Positions 8,666 to 19,594 of a stretch of 64,000 bases of DNA are shown here, piece after piece (the first letter of the stretch is position 1; the number at the start of each line of letters is the position of its first letter). The notes beneath the pieces are model-generated. The model ran no database searches and was not told the origin of the DNA. It saw nothing but the letters and a program-made list of their open reading frames with translations. The stretch is taken from contig NZ_JAOCQD020000002.1 of NCBI RefSeq assembly GCF_025290835.2, positions 434,001 to 498,000 on the forward strand, given 5' to 3'. The DNA is from Aquabacterium sp. OR-4 (GTDB lineage: Bacteria; Pseudomonadota; Gammaproteobacteria; Burkholderiales; Burkholderiaceae_C). A program made the translations under genes and the position numbers.

Positions 8666-10210
8666 TCAAGCCGCGCTTCGGCCGGCCAGCCAGGCCGCCA
8701 GATCGCTGGCCAGCAGCGCCAGGTCGGCCCGGCGGGTGTACATCATGTGGCCGGCATCGTAGTAGCGGTGCGTGACACGCGCCAGCACCTCGGCGGGCGC
8801 GTCCAGCTGGGCGAGCGACCAATCGGTGGCCGAGTACGGCGTGCCCAGGTCGTAGCGGCCGCTGGCCACGAACACGCGCAGGTGCGGATTGCGCCGCAGC
8901 GCGCGCGCCAGGTCGTCGCCGGTGCTGGTGAAGCCGTTGGCCTCGATGCGGCCACCGCCCTCGCCAGCGCTGCCGCGACGCCATTCCCAGGCCCGGTTGA
9001 CCTCGCCGTTGAGCACCTCGTAGCGTTGCTCGAGCGGCAGGCCCAGCTGGCCGAACCAGGCCATGGCCGCCGTGGTGTACGGGATCGAGATGCCCTCGAT
9101 GCCGGGGTCGAAACTCATCTGCCGCTCGCGGCTGGCGGCCATCGGTGCGGTGGCCCGCGACTCGAGCCGGCCCACCACGCGGCCACGCTCGCGCAGCGCC
9201 TCGACGAAGAACTGGCTGTCGGTGATGCGCAGGTTGCTGGCTTCCACCAGCGCCGGGCTCAGGCCGGTGAGCTCGGCCAGGCGACGCGCGATGCGGCTGC
9301 GCCGGCGCGCATCGAGCCGCGCGCCGGCGTGCAGCGCGGCCACGTAGTCGTCGGCCACAAAGGCCTCGGCCGCCGCGCGGGCCGCCTCGGGCGAGGCGCC
9401 CGGCGCGCCGCGCAGGCTGCCGTGGTACTGCGCGGTGACCGCGTAGCCGGGCAGAAACAGTGCATGCGGCAGGTCGTTGCGGGGGGCGAACACCAGGCTT
9501 TGCAGATCCATGGCGCACGACACCAGGATCACGCCATCGAAGGCCAGGCCCAGGTCGAGCATGCGGTCGGTGAGCGCCGCGCCGCGCGTGGTGCCATAGC
9601 TCTCGCCGGCCAGGTACAGCGGCGCGCCAAAGCGCCGGTGCGCGGCCAGCCAGCCGCGCATCACCTCGGCCAGCGCGGCCACATCGCCGTCCACCGACAA
9701 CAGCTTCTTGCGCGCCGTCTCGCTGGCGCTGATCGACCAGCCGGTGTGCGGGGGATCCAGAAACACCAGGTCGAAATGCGCCAGCCAGCTCAGCGGGTTG
9801 TCCTCCACCGCCCAGGGCGAGGGGCCGAGGTTGCCGTCGTCCTGCACCGGCACACGCTTGGGGCCCAAAGCGCCCAGCTGCAGCCAGATCGACGACGAGC
9901 CCGGCCCGCCGTTGAACGCAAAGCACACCGGCCGCTGCGGCGCGCCCTCGGCCTGCGGCACCACGTAGGCGGTGGCCAGCACCGCCGCCTGCGGCTCGCC
10001 CGCCTCGGGGCCCAGGCCATCGCCCAGCACCGGCAGGAACGCGGCGTGCACCTGGTAGGCCAGCGTGCGGCCGTCGGCCAGCGTCAACTGGTCGTCGCGC
10101 GTGGCAGCCGGGCGCGCCAGCAGGGCCTCGACCCGCGCGCGCTGGCGCCGGGCAGCCTCGCCATCCTGGGGCACGGGGTGGGTGGTGTCGGGGTGGGTGG
10201 TGTCGGTCAT
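8666..10210 (-). CDS. S10 family serine carboxypeptidase-like protein, cytoplasmic
   Basis: A 514-residue alpha/beta-hydrolase of peptidase family S10, which removes C-terminal residues from peptides. The NGGPGSSS substrate loop (residues 100-107) and the nucleophile motif GESYG (Ser204) are clear. The Asp (GRYDLGTPY) and His (DAGHMMY) of the triad follow near the C-terminus. There is no signal peptide, unlike eukaryotic S10 enzymes, so it should act in the cytoplasm; the physiological substrate is unknown. The extreme N-terminus contains a tandem DTTHP pair encoded by a near-perfect 15-bp duplication next to the start. It is followed on the same strand by the phosphofructokinase gene after 83 bp. 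Confidence 0.87.
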   Translation of the reverse strand: MTDTTHPDTTHPVPQDGEAARRQRARVEALLARPAATRDDQLTLADGRTLAYQVHAAFLPVLGDGLGPEAGEPQAAVLATAYVVPQAEGAPQRPVCFAFNGGPGSSSIWLQLGALGPKRVPVQDDGNLGPSPWAVEDNPLSWLAHFDLVFLDPPHTGWSISASETARKKLLSVDGDVAALAEVMRGWLAAHRRFGAPLYLAGESYGTTRGAALTDRMLDLGLAFDGVILVSCAMDLQSLVFAPRNDLPHALFLPGYAVTAQYHGSLRGAPGASPEAARAAAEAFVADDYVAALHAGARLDARRRSRIARRLAELTGLSPALVEASNLRITDSQFFVEALRERGRVVGRLESRATAPMAASRERQMSFDPGIEGISIPYTTAAMAWFGQLGLPLEQRYEVLNGEVNRAWEWRRGSAGEGGGRIEANGFTSTGDDLARALRRNPHLRVFVASGRYDLGTPYSATDWSLAQLDAPAEVLARVTHRYYDAGHMMYTRRADLALLASDLAAWLAGRSAA

Positions 10211-10240
10211 CTCGAACGCCTTGCTGGCAGCGTTTGGCGC

Positions 10241-11239
10241 TCAGCGCGCCAGGTACTGGGCATATCGCGCCAGGTCGACATTGCCGCCCGACACGATCAC
10301 GCCCACCCGCGCGCCACGCAGGCCCAGCGCATCCAGCGCGCCGGGCGCCAGCGCGGCAGCCGCGGCCAGGCAGCCGGTGGGCTCGACCACCTGCTTCAAG
10401 CGCTCGGCAAAAAATCGCATCGTCTGCACCAGCTGCGCGTCGCTCACCGTGACGATGCGCTCGACCAGCGCCTGGATCACCGGAAAGGTGAGCCGGCCGC
10501 TGGCCTGGGTTTGCGCGCCGTCGGCAATGGTCTGCGGCACGGCGATCTGCACGATCTCGCCGCGCGCCAGGCTTTGCTGGGTGTCGTTGCCGGCCTCGGG
10601 CTCGACGCCGATCACCCGCAGCCCCGGCAGCATGGCGCGGCCGATGGTGGCGCTGCCCGACAGCAGGCCGCCGCCGCCCAGGCACACCAGCAGCGCATCC
10701 AGCGGGCCGGCGTCGTCGATCAGCTCGAGCGCGGCCGTGCCCTGGCCGGCCATCACATGCGGGTGATCGTAGGGCGGGATCAGGGTCATGCCGCGCTCGG
10801 CCGCCAGGCGCGCGCCGATGGCGTCGCGGTCTTCGGTGTAGCGGTCGTACAGCACCACCTCGCTGCCGGGCTGGCCGGCCTGGTACTCGCGCGTGGCGGC
10901 CAGCTTGGCGGCCGGCGCGTCCTGCGGCATCGCGATCACCGTGGGCATGCCCAGCAGGCGCCCCGACAGGGCCACGGCCTGCGCATGGTTGCCCGAGCTG
11001 AAGGCCAGCGCGCCGGCGCGGCGCTGCGCGGGCGTGAACTGCACCAGCGCGTTGTAGGCGCCGCGAAACTTGAACGCGCCCATGCGCTGCAGGTTCTCGG
11101 CCTTGAAGAACAGCTGCGCGCCGCTCAGTTCGTCGGCCGTGCGCGAACGCAGCACCGGTGTGCGGTGGGCCACGCCACGCAGGCGTTGGGCGGCGGCCAG
11201 GACATCGGCCGGCTGGATGGCAAGCGGGGGAGCGGGCAT
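10241..11239 (-). CDS. PLP-dependent ammonia-lyase, threonine dehydratase / threo-3-hydroxyaspartate ammonia-lyase type
   Basis: A 332-residue fold-type II PLP enzyme that removes ammonia from a hydroxy amino acid. The PLP lysine is K57 in FKFRGA. The phosphate-binding glycine loop is GGGGLLSG, and SSGNHAQA is the usual carboxylate loop. The context KAENLQRMGAFKFRGAYNA closely resembles threo-3-hydroxyaspartate ammonia-lyases and serine racemases rather than biosynthetic IlvA. There is no C-terminal ACT regulatory domain, so feedback inhibition by isoleucine is unlikely. It lies 30 bp upstream of the S10 peptidase gene on the same strand, suggesting co-transcription and a role in amino-acid breakdown. 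Confidence 0.85.
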   Translation of the reverse strand: MPAPPLAIQPADVLAAAQRLRGVAHRTPVLRSRTADELSGAQLFFKAENLQRMGAFKFRGAYNALVQFTPAQRRAGALAFSSGNHAQAVALSGRLLGMPTVIAMPQDAPAAKLAATREYQAGQPGSEVVLYDRYTEDRDAIGARLAAERGMTLIPPYDHPHVMAGQGTAALELIDDAGPLDALLVCLGGGGLLSGSATIGRAMLPGLRVIGVEPEAGNDTQQSLARGEIVQIAVPQTIADGAQTQASGRLTFPVIQALVERIVTVSDAQLVQTMRFFAERLKQVVEPTGCLAAAAALAPGALDALGLRGARVGVIVSGGNVDLARYAQYLAR

Positions 11240-11636
11240 GCGGCAAGCATAGCGGCAGCTTCACGGCGGCCGCGGCTCACCGGCCGCTCATTGGTCGCTC
11301 ACCTGCCGCTCACCGGCACGCCAACAGCACAGACCGCGGGCAACAGGCGCCGGCACGCGCCGGCACGCGCCGGCACCCGCCCCATTGCAGTGCATGGCGT
11401 CTCGGCTTGCGCCCCATCCGGCGGCTGCCCGGCACCCGGCCTTGCCAGGCGCCGGCGGGCCTACCCAGCAGGCGCATGGCCGCCATGCATGGACGCTCAT
11501 CTGACGCACTAGCGGCGGCCTGCGCCAAAGCACTCATCAACGCACCCGCCAGAGCACTCGCCTGTGCACCCACCAGTGCACCCACCAGAGCTCCCACCCG
11601 CACAGCCACAGCCTGGCACCGAACCTGCAATGGCCG
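11240..11636. other. Repeat-rich intergenic stretch, no supported gene
   Basis: This stretch lies between divergently oriented neighbours. It contains short degenerate tandem repeats: units of cgctca near 11270-11320, three cgccggcacg units near 11348-11380, and cacccaccag-like units near 11540-11600. Open frames across it have repeat-derived, low-complexity translations and I do not call a gene. Confidence 0.6.
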
Positions 11637-11894
11637 GTGCATCCCATGCCTGCCCTGATGCCCCTCGACGCGCCTCCCCTGCCCGCCTTGTCGCCCGACG
11701 AGGCCGAGGCGCTGTCGGAGTTTCGCTGGCTGATGGTCGGTGACGGTCACGATGTGGACCTGGACCGCCTGCGCCACGACCGCGCCTATGCCCGCGGCTG
11801 CCTGGCGCTGGCGCGCGGCTCCACCACCCCTGCACTGCAGGGCGCGGCGGCCCGGCTGGCGCCCTGGCTGCGGGCCCGGCTGCCACCCGGCTGA
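11637..11894 (+). CDS. Small hypothetical protein
   Basis: I do not recognise this 85-residue protein. It is acidic in the middle (LSPDEAEALSEFRWLMVGDG) and Arg/Ala-rich at the end, with no membrane segment or signal peptide. The codon pattern is coherent and it fills the gap before the convergent eda gene. Possible starts are GTG 11637, ATG 11646 and ATG 11658; none has a strong ribosome-binding site. It could be a conserved lineage-specific protein or a chance frame. Confidence 0.45.
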   Translation: MHPMPALMPLDAPPLPALSPDEAEALSEFRWLMVGDGHDVDLDRLRHDRAYARGCLALARGSTTPALQGAAARLAPWLRARLPPG

Positions 11895-11933
11895 GCCACG
11901 CGCCCGGCGCGCCGCAGCGGCCGGGCCTGCGCG

Positions 11934-12569
11934 TCAGCCGCGCAAGGCGTGGGTGGCCCGGGCCAGCGCCGTGATCCGCCCCCAGTCGCCCGCGGCCACC
12001 GCATCGGCCGGGGTCAGCCACGAGCCGCCGCACACCTTGACGTTGGGCAAGGCCAGAAACTGCGGCGCGGTCTCGGGCGTCAGGCCGCCCGTGGGGCAGA
12101 ACACCACGTCGGGAAAGGGCCCGCCCAGGGCCTTGAGCATGGCCACACCGCCGGCCTGCACGGCCGGAAAGAACTTCAGAAAGTTCAGGCCGTCGGCCTG
12201 GGCCGCCATCACCTCGCTGGCGGTGGCCACACCGGGCAGCAGCGGCAGGCCGATGCGGCGACAGGCGGCGCCCACCTCGGCGGTGTAGCCCGGGCTCACC
12301 GCAAAGCGGCTGCCGGCATCCAGTGCGGCCTGCGCATCGGCGGCCGAGCGGATGGTGCCGGCGCCCACGATGGCCTCGGGCAGCGCCTTGGCAATGGCCT
12401 CGATGCACTGCAGCGCCACCGGGGTGCGCATCGTCACCTCCAGCACCTTGACGCCGCCGGCCAGCAAGGCCTCGGCCAGGGGCACGGCGTCCTGCACGCG
12501 CTGCAGCACGATGACGGGGATCACGGGGCCGTGGCTGGCCAGGCTGAGGGTATCCAGGGGCGTGCTCAT
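11934..12569 (-). CDS. eda: 2-dehydro-3-deoxy-phosphogluconate (KDPG) aldolase
   Basis: Cleaves KDPG to pyruvate and glyceraldehyde 3-phosphate, the last step of the Entner-Doudoroff pathway. The 211-residue length is normal for the family. The Schiff-base lysine lies in FLKFFPA and the catalytic Glu in VLEVTMRTP; the phosphate loop is CPTGGLTPE. The ATG at 12569 has a GGAAG ribosome-binding site. It lies 52 bp downstream of edd on the same strand, so the two form an edd-eda operon. Confidence 0.95.
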   Translation of the reverse strand: MSTPLDTLSLASHGPVIPVIVLQRVQDAVPLAEALLAGGVKVLEVTMRTPVALQCIEAIAKALPEAIVGAGTIRSAADAQAALDAGSRFAVSPGYTAEVGAACRRIGLPLLPGVATASEVMAAQADGLNFLKFFPAVQAGGVAMLKALGGPFPDVVFCPTGGLTPETAPQFLALPNVKVCGGSWLTPADAVAAGDWGRITALARATHALRG

Positions 12570-12621
12570 GAACAGCTTCCAGTCAGGGTGGTGCGGTGGG
12601 GGAATGGGGCGGCGCTGCGCG

Positions 12622-14454
<1,833 letters not shown>

Positions 14455-14461
14455 GCCGGCT

Positions 14462-14505
14462 CCATGTAACAAGCACTCCAATTATTGAGTAACTGGGTTA
14501 CATGG
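14462..14505 (-). promoter_or_regulatory. Candidate HexR-type operator region before edd
   Basis: On the minus strand 14502-14488 reads TGTAACCCAGTTACT, close to the known HexR palindrome TGTAATTAAATTACA. The 9-base inverted arms ccatgtaac (14462-14470) and gttacatgg (14497-14505) frame the same AT-rich stretch, and the edd ATG is 8 bases away. HexR is the sugar-phosphate-responsive repressor of edd-eda in many proteobacteria. The site match is partial and no hexR gene lies in the window, so this is a prediction. Confidence 0.5.
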
Positions 14506-14666
14506 TCAAGACGGCAAAGCGGTGGCCGGCGGGCTGCGCCGGCAAAACCGGCCCGGCTGAATGCGACCAGGCCAGATGCGCAAGGCCACGTGCAGCCAGG
14601 CCAGGTGCAGTCAGGCCACATCCAGCCATGCGGATGCCGGGCATGCTTCTGGCATGCTTGCCACCC

Positions 14667-15308
14667 ATGCATGCAGGCGACCGCCCGGCCCCGCCCAGCC
14701 TCAGCCCATCACGCGCGCTGCCCAGCCCTGGCCGCGACAGCGCGGCGCTGCTCGAGCGCACGCGCGTCGAATGGGGTGGCCAGAGCGACCTGTGGGTGTT
14801 TGGCTATGCCTCGCTGATCTGGCGGCCCGAATTCGAGTCGACCGAGCACCGCCCGGCCGTGGTGCGCGGCTGGCACCGCGCGTTTCGCATGCGCTCACGC
14901 GTGAACCGGGGCACGCCCGAGCGGCCCGGCCTGGTGTACGCGCTGGTCACCGGCGGCATGTGCCGCGGCATGGTCTACCGCATCCCGCGCGAGCGCGCCT
15001 CGGCCGAGCTTGACCGCCTGTGGCTGCGCGAAATGCCCACCGGCGTGTACGACCCGCGCTGGCTGCGCTGTGACACCACGGCCGGAACGGTGGCGGCGCT
15101 GGGCTTCACGCTCAGCCGCAAGAGCCCCAACTTCACCGGCCCGATCGCCGACAGCGAGATGCTGAACATCCTGCGCCACGCCCACGGCCGCTACGGCAGC
15201 ACGCTGGACTACCTGGTGCACACCGCCGAAACCCTGCACCAGCACCGCATGTGCGACCGCGAAAGCGCGCGCCTGCTGGCGCTGGTGCGGCGCCAGGGTC
15301 TGGCCTGA
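14667..15308 (+). CDS. Gamma-glutamylcyclotransferase, ChaC-like
   Basis: Likely degrades glutathione or related gamma-glutamyl compounds by forming 5-oxoproline. The family signature VFGYASLIWRPEF (FGYGSLIW in other ChaC proteins) forms the substrate loop. The catalytic Glu is probably in LWLREMPTGVYDPRW. The C-terminal part (SPNFTGP, YGSTLDYL) also fits ChaC. The frame extends upstream to 14502, but that part is repeat-like and low complexity; ATG 14667 gives about 213 residues, near the family length. No clear ribosome-binding site decides among 14634, 14643 and 14667. It is divergent from edd. Confidence 0.82.
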   Translation: MHAGDRPAPPSLSPSRALPSPGRDSAALLERTRVEWGGQSDLWVFGYASLIWRPEFESTEHRPAVVRGWHRAFRMRSRVNRGTPERPGLVYALVTGGMCRGMVYRIPRERASAELDRLWLREMPTGVYDPRWLRCDTTAGTVAALGFTLSRKSPNFTGPIADSEMLNILRHAHGRYGSTLDYLVHTAETLHQHRMCDRESARLLALVRRQGLA

Positions 15309-15358
15309 TCCAGCGCCAACCGCGGCAGCGCGGCGCGCCACGCCTGCCACGCGGCGGC

Positions 15359-16090
15359 TCAACCTGCCGACGCGCGCCGCCCCTTGGCCACCGTGGCGCC
15401 CGGCGCACCAGCACGCACGGCCGCCAGATCGGCCTCGGTGTCCACGTCCACCAGCACGCCGGGGTCGGGCAGCTCCACCCCCAGCGAGGGGTAGCGCGCC
15501 ATCACCCGCCTGGCGCCTTCGTCACCGGTGAGCGCCACCAGCTCCGAGAACAGCTCGGCGGCAAAGCCCACCGGGTGCCCACGCCGCCCTTGGTGCTGGG
15601 CATAGGCCACCGGGTGGTGCTCAAGTGCCGCGGCCACTGCCTGCAGCGTGGCCGGCTGCACCAGCGGCATGTCGCCCGGCAGCACCAGCCAGCCGGCGGC
15701 ATTGGGCCGGGCGGCCACGCCGGTGGCGATGGAGTAGCCCATGCCCAGCGGTTGGCCGTCGCCCCGGCCCACCTCGGGCAGCAGCACGATGTCGCGCCGC
15801 GCCACCCAACACGCAGCCTCGGCGGCCAACGGTTCGGTGGTGACCACCAGCACCGGCAGCCGGGTCTCGATGGCATGGCCGATGGTGCGGCCCAGCACGC
15901 TGGCATCGCCCAGCTCCTGCACCAGCTTGTGGCGGGGCCCGCCGAATCGGCTGCCTCGGCCGGCAGCCAGCACCACGATGACGGTTTGCGGTTTCACTGT
16001 TTTTGGCAGCTGAGTGGCACCGGCCCCGACCTCCCCAGCCGTCGCGGATGCGTTTTTGTTGTGGTCAAGCATGGGGGCCACCGCCCACAT
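15359..16090 (-). CDS. Molybdenum-cofactor nucleotidyltransferase-like protein (MocA/MobA type)
   Basis: A nucleotidyltransferase-fold protein of up to 243 residues. The nucleotide-binding signature VVLAAGRGSRFGG lies at about residues 38-52, and LPGDMPLVQP carries the metal-binding Asp of the family. It resembles MocA/YgfJ-like proteins that add CMP or GMP to molybdopterin, used for xanthine dehydrogenase-type enzymes. No molybdoenzyme gene is nearby, so the target is unknown. The true start may be internal (ATG 16072 or later) because the first ~30 residues are not conserved in character. It is divergent from pdxH. Confidence 0.75.
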   Translation of the reverse strand: MWAVAPMLDHNKNASATAGEVGAGATQLPKTVKPQTVIVVLAAGRGSRFGGPRHKLVQELGDASVLGRTIGHAIETRLPVLVVTTEPLAAEAACWVARRDIVLLPEVGRGDGQPLGMGYSIATGVAARPNAAGWLVLPGDMPLVQPATLQAVAAALEHHPVAYAQHQGRRGHPVGFAAELFSELVALTGDEGARRVMARYPSLGVELPDPGVLVDVDTEADLAAVRAGAPGATVAKGRRASAG

Positions 16091-16233
16091 CAGACAGTCG
16101 GACGATCACTTAAGGCCTTGCACTTAGGGTGGATCACCGAGCTTGCACCCACCTTGCACCGTGGATGAGCGGAAACCTGGCACAGGCCTGTACCGCCGCC
16201 GGGCAGCGTGTGCCAGCGCGGCATACTGTGCCG

Positions 16234-16872
16234 ATGGATCCCCGCATTGCCGATCTCCGCAAAAGCTACGAACGCGCAGAACTCGATGAGCAGGCCGCCG
16301 CCGACCTGCCTTTGGCGCAGTTTCGCAGCTGGCTCGACGAAGCCCTGGCCGCCCAGCTGCCCGAACCCAATGCCATGACCCTGGCCACGGTGGGCAGCGA
16401 TGGCCGGCCGTCCACCCGCATCGTGCTCATCAAGGGCGTGGATCAGCGCGGCATCGTCTGGTACACCAACTACGACAGCCGCAAGGGACAGGAGCTGGCC
16501 GGCCAGCGCTTTGCCGCGCTGCAGTTCCATTGGGTCGAGCTCGAGCGCGTGGTGCGCATCGAGGGCGCGGTCGAGAAGGTGTCGGACGAAGAATCCGACG
16601 CCTACTACGCCTCGCGCCCGCTCGACTCGCGCATTGGCGCCTGGGCTTCGCCGCAAAGCCAGGTGATCGCCTCGCGCGCGGTGCTGGTGGCCAATGCCGC
16701 CCGTTACGGCGCGCAGTTCCTGCTGAACCCGCCGCGGCCGCCGCACTGGGGCGGCTACCGCCTGGTGCCCGACCACTGGGAGTTCTGGCAGGGCCGCAAG
16801 AGCCGCCTGCACGACCGCATCTGCTACCGCCTGGACGGCGGCCAGTGGCACAAGCAACGGCTGGCGCCGTGA
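16234..16872 (+). CDS. pdxH: Pyridoxine/pyridoxamine 5'-phosphate oxidase
   Basis: Flavoenzyme that oxidises pyridoxine or pyridoxamine 5'-phosphate to PLP, the last step of vitamin B6 synthesis. The protein is 212 residues, the usual length. FMN and substrate segments are visible: [33 protein letters not shown], and the C-terminal [14 protein letters not shown] followed by W..RLAP. ATG 16234 gives the standard N-terminus ([17 protein letters not shown]). The gene stands alone, with msrA converging on it 14 bp away. Confidence 0.95.
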   Translation: MDPRIADLRKSYERAELDEQAAADLPLAQFRSWLDEALAAQLPEPNAMTLATVGSDGRPSTRIVLIKGVDQRGIVWYTNYDSRKGQELAGQRFAALQFHWVELERVVRIEGAVEKVSDEESDAYYASRPLDSRIGAWASPQSQVIASRAVLVANAARYGAQFLLNPPRPPHWGGYRLVPDHWEFWQGRKSRLHDRICYRLDGGQWHKQRLAP

Positions 16873-16886
16873 CCTGACCGCGCTGC

Positions 16887-17417
16887 CTACGCTTTCACCC
16901 GTGCAGCAAAGCTGCGCCGGAACTTCTCCACCTTGGGCGCCACCACAAAGCTGCAATAGCCCTGGTGCGGGTGATTGGCAAAGTAGTGCTGGTGGTAGTC
17001 CTCGGCACGGTGGTAGTTGGCCAGCGGCTGCAGTTCGGTCACTACCCGGCCGCCGAGCGCCGCCTGGCATTCGTCCAGCACCTGGCGCGCGATGGCCTCA
17101 TGGGCCGGCTGCTGCCAGTAGATGCCCGAGCGGTACTGCGGACCGACATCGTTGCCCTGCCGGTTGAGCGTGGTCGGGTCGTGGATGGTGAAGAAGATCT
17201 CCAGCAGCTCGCGCAGGCCGATCACCGCCGGATCGAAGCGCAGCTGCACCACCTCGGCATGGCCGGTGTCGCCCTGGCACACCTGCTCGTAGCTCGGCAT
17301 CGCCACATGGCCGTTGCAATAGCCCGACTCGACCGCAGCCACGCCGTCAACCTGCTCGTAAACAGCTTCCAGGCACCAGAAACAGCCGCCACCCAGGGTG
17401 ATGGTCTCGAGGCTCAT
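16887..17417 (-). CDS. msrA: Peptide-methionine (S)-S-oxide reductase MsrA
   Basis: Repairs oxidised methionine (S-sulfoxide) in proteins using thioredoxin. The 176-residue protein carries the active-site motif GGGCFWCLE, with catalytic Cys12. Conserved blocks [21 protein letters not shown] and [12 protein letters not shown] follow. I start at ATG 17417 ([11 protein letters not shown]), which has a GGAG about 9 bases upstream; longer frames upstream have no family resemblance. There is no signal peptide, so it is cytoplasmic. Confidence 0.95.
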   Translation of the reverse strand: MSLETITLGGGCFWCLEAVYEQVDGVAAVESGYCNGHVAMPSYEQVCQGDTGHAEVVQLRFDPAVIGLRELLEIFFTIHDPTTLNRQGNDVGPQYRSGIYWQQPAHEAIARQVLDECQAALGGRVVTELQPLANYHRAEDYHQHYFANHPHQGYCSFVVAPKVEKFRRSFAARVKA

Positions 17418-17768
17418 CGCGCAATCTCCATGCAAAGTGCCGCGCGATTGTGTGGCGCCTGCACGGGCCACGCCGAGCCAGAAAGCGAAACCCCTCCGGA
17501 CCTTGCGGCGCCGGAGGGGCGGGTGGCCGATGGCCACCATGTGGGGATCCGGAGAAAGCTCGTCCGGGGCCCCGTTTCACGCAGCGACTGCGTGAAGGGA
17601 GGTACCTTCATCGAAGGCAAGGCAACCTTACTCCCAGCCGCGCCCGAGTTCAAGCGGAGATTGCAGCTGGCGCGCAATGCTTGCCTGCAAGGCCGGCGCG
17701 CACGGTCTGCCGGCATGCCCGGGCCTGGCGCCAAGCGGCCCGGCACGGCGCCAGGCCGGGGCCCGGAT
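17418..17768. other. Structured intergenic region between msrA and ubiD
   Basis: There is no convincing gene here, but there are two clear hairpins. The first is cccctccgg / ccggagggg at 17491-17519, followed on the minus strand by TTTCGCTTTC; it probably ends ubiD transcription. The second is ttcacgcag / ctgcgtgaa at 17576-17596 with a 3-base loop, followed by further short complementary segments to about 17640. I could not match the second part to a known riboswitch. It could be a small RNA or the leader of msrA. Confidence 0.5.
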
Positions 17769-19331
17769 TCAGGCCGTTCGCCCGGCCATCACCGCGGCAA
17801 ACACCTGCTCGATGCGGCCGGTGACCTCGGCCGGCATGGTGATGGTGCGGCCCCATTCGCGGTTGGTTTCGCCGGGCCACTTGTTGGTGGCATCGAGCCC
17901 CATCTTGCCGCCCAGACCACTGACCGGCGAGGCAAAGTCCAGGTAGTCGATCGGCGTTGAATCCACCAGCGTGGTGTCGCGCACCGGGTCCATGCGCGTG
18001 GTGATGGCCCACATCACGTCTTGCCAGTTGCGGATGTCGACGTCGTCGTCGGTGACCACGATGAACTTGGTGTACATGAACTGCCGCAGGTAGCTCCACA
18101 GCCCGAACATCAGCCGCTTGGCGTGCCCCGGATAGGCCTTCTTGATCGAGATGATCGCCATGCGGTAGCTGCAGCCCTCGGGCGGCAGATAGAAGTCGAC
18201 GATTTCTGGAAACTGCTTGCGCAGGATCGGCACGAACACTTCGTTCAAGGCCACGCCCAGCACCGCGGGCTCGTCGGGCGGCTTGCCGGTGTAGGTGCTG
18301 TGGTAGACCGGATCGCGCCGGTGCGTCAGGCGGTCGATGCGGAACACCGGAAACCAGTCCTGCTCGTTGTAATAGCCGGTGTGGTCGCCATAAGGCCCTT
18401 CCAGCGCATGCAGGTAGCCGCCGATCTCCTTGACCGGCACGCCGTGCGCGCTGCGGCCGGCGTAGCCGGGCTCGGCCACCGGGATGTGGCCCTCGAGCAC
18501 GATCTCGGCCGTGGCCGGCACCTGCAGCAGGCGATCGCCCTCGCCCACCGAACAGTCCACCAGTTCAGTGGCGCTGCCGCGCAGCAGGCCGGCAAACTGG
18601 TACTCGCTCAGCGAATCCGGCACCGGCGTCACCGCGCCCAGGGTGGTGGCCGGATCGGCGCCCAGCGCCACCGCCATCGGGAACGGCCGCCCGGGGTTGG
18701 CGCGCGCGAAGTCGCGAAAATCCAGCGCCCCACCGCGGTGGGCCAGCCAGCGCATGATCACTTCGCGCGGGCCGATCACCTGCTGGCGGTAGATGCCGAT
18801 GTTCTGGCGCAGCCGGGGGCGTGCCACCGACTGCGGGCCGCGCGTGACCACCAGGCCCCAGGTGATCAAGGGCGCCGCGTCACCGGGCCAGCAGGTCTGG
18901 ATCGGCCAGCGGGCCAGATCGATCTCGTCGTGCCATTGCTCGACCTCGCGGCAGGGCCCGTCGCGGCGCCGGGTGGGCTTCATGTCCCACACGGCTTTGG
19001 CCAGTTGCACGAAGCGGCCCGCGTCTTTCAGCCCTTGCGGCGGCTCAGGCTCCTTCAGTTGCGACAGCAGGATGCCGATGTCGCGAAGTTCGTGCACATC
19101 GGCCGCGCCCATGCCCAGCGCCACCCGCCGCGGCGTGCCGAACAGATTGGCCAGCACCGGCACCGTGTGCCCGGTGGGCTGGCTGAACCACAGCGCTGGC
19201 CCGCCAGCGCGCAGCACGCGGTCGGCCAGCGCGGTCATCTCCAGCGCGGGCGAGACCGGCGCGCTCACGCGGCGCAACTCGCCCTGGGCCTCCAGCTGGG
19301 ACGCGAAATCGCGCAAATCCCGGTATTTCAT
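17769..19331 (-). CDS. ubiD: 4-hydroxy-3-polyprenylbenzoate decarboxylase
   Basis: Prenylated-FMN-dependent decarboxylase of ubiquinone biosynthesis. The 520-residue protein matches UbiD throughout: the N-terminal [19 protein letters not shown], the cofactor/metal segment [14 protein letters not shown], the loop [18 protein letters not shown], and the C-terminal [16 protein letters not shown]. It should work with UbiX, which supplies the flavin and is not in the window. The start at ATG 19331 faces an AT-rich divergent promoter region. Confidence 0.95.
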   Translation of the reverse strand: MKYRDLRDFASQLEAQGELRRVSAPVSPALEMTALADRVLRAGGPALWFSQPTGHTVPVLANLFGTPRRVALGMGAADVHELRDIGILLSQLKEPEPPQGLKDAGRFVQLAKAVWDMKPTRRRDGPCREVEQWHDEIDLARWPIQTCWPGDAAPLITWGLVVTRGPQSVARPRLRQNIGIYRQQVIGPREVIMRWLAHRGGALDFRDFARANPGRPFPMAVALGADPATTLGAVTPVPDSLSEYQFAGLLRGSATELVDCSVGEGDRLLQVPATAEIVLEGHIPVAEPGYAGRSAHGVPVKEIGGYLHALEGPYGDHTGYYNEQDWFPVFRIDRLTHRRDPVYHSTYTGKPPDEPAVLGVALNEVFVPILRKQFPEIVDFYLPPEGCSYRMAIISIKKAYPGHAKRLMFGLWSYLRQFMYTKFIVVTDDDVDIRNWQDVMWAITTRMDPVRDTTLVDSTPIDYLDFASPVSGLGGKMGLDATNKWPGETNREWGRTITMPAEVTGRIEQVFAAVMAGRTA

Positions 19332-19365
19332 AATTCGAAATGAATAAGAGACGAAAGTCTTATGC

Positions 19366-19395
19366 TTGACTGGTTATTTCGACGCTTCCTAGAAT
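19366..19395 (+). promoter_or_regulatory. Sigma-70-like promoter for the lytic transglycosylase gene
   Basis: TTGACT (19366-19371) and TAGAAT (19390-19395) are separated by 18 bases in the AT-rich gap after the ubiD start. An inverted repeat (cctaga 19388-19393, tctagg 19412-19417) overlaps the -10 box and could bind a repressor. Confidence 0.65.
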
Positions 19396-19594
19396 CTCTC
19401 TAGACCCGATATCTAGGGTAAACCCGCGCCCCGTTGTGCCAATGGCCCGAGCAGGGCGCAACGCTGCCAAGTCCAGGTCTGCCGCCACTCCGGTGGCGTT
19501 GGCAGATGCCTCGGACGATTATCGGCCTCCCCCCGACACCCTTCTCCGCAACCCGGGGTCTGGGCGTCGCCGACGGCCGGAAGAAAGGATGCCC

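Noticed and set aside
8603..11512. 969-residue open frame on the plus strand across the peptidase and ammonia-lyase genes
   Set aside because: Three clear genes lie on the minus strand; the plus frame has only GC-driven composition.
11509..11620. Cys/Gly-rich repeated peptide on the minus strand
   Set aside because: It is only the translation of the degenerate cacccaccag-type DNA repeats; there is no ribosome-binding site and no conserved part.
17535..17640. Glycine, TPP, FMN or cobalamin riboswitch in the msrA-ubiD gap
   Set aside because: None of the conserved core sequences I know for these RNAs is present.
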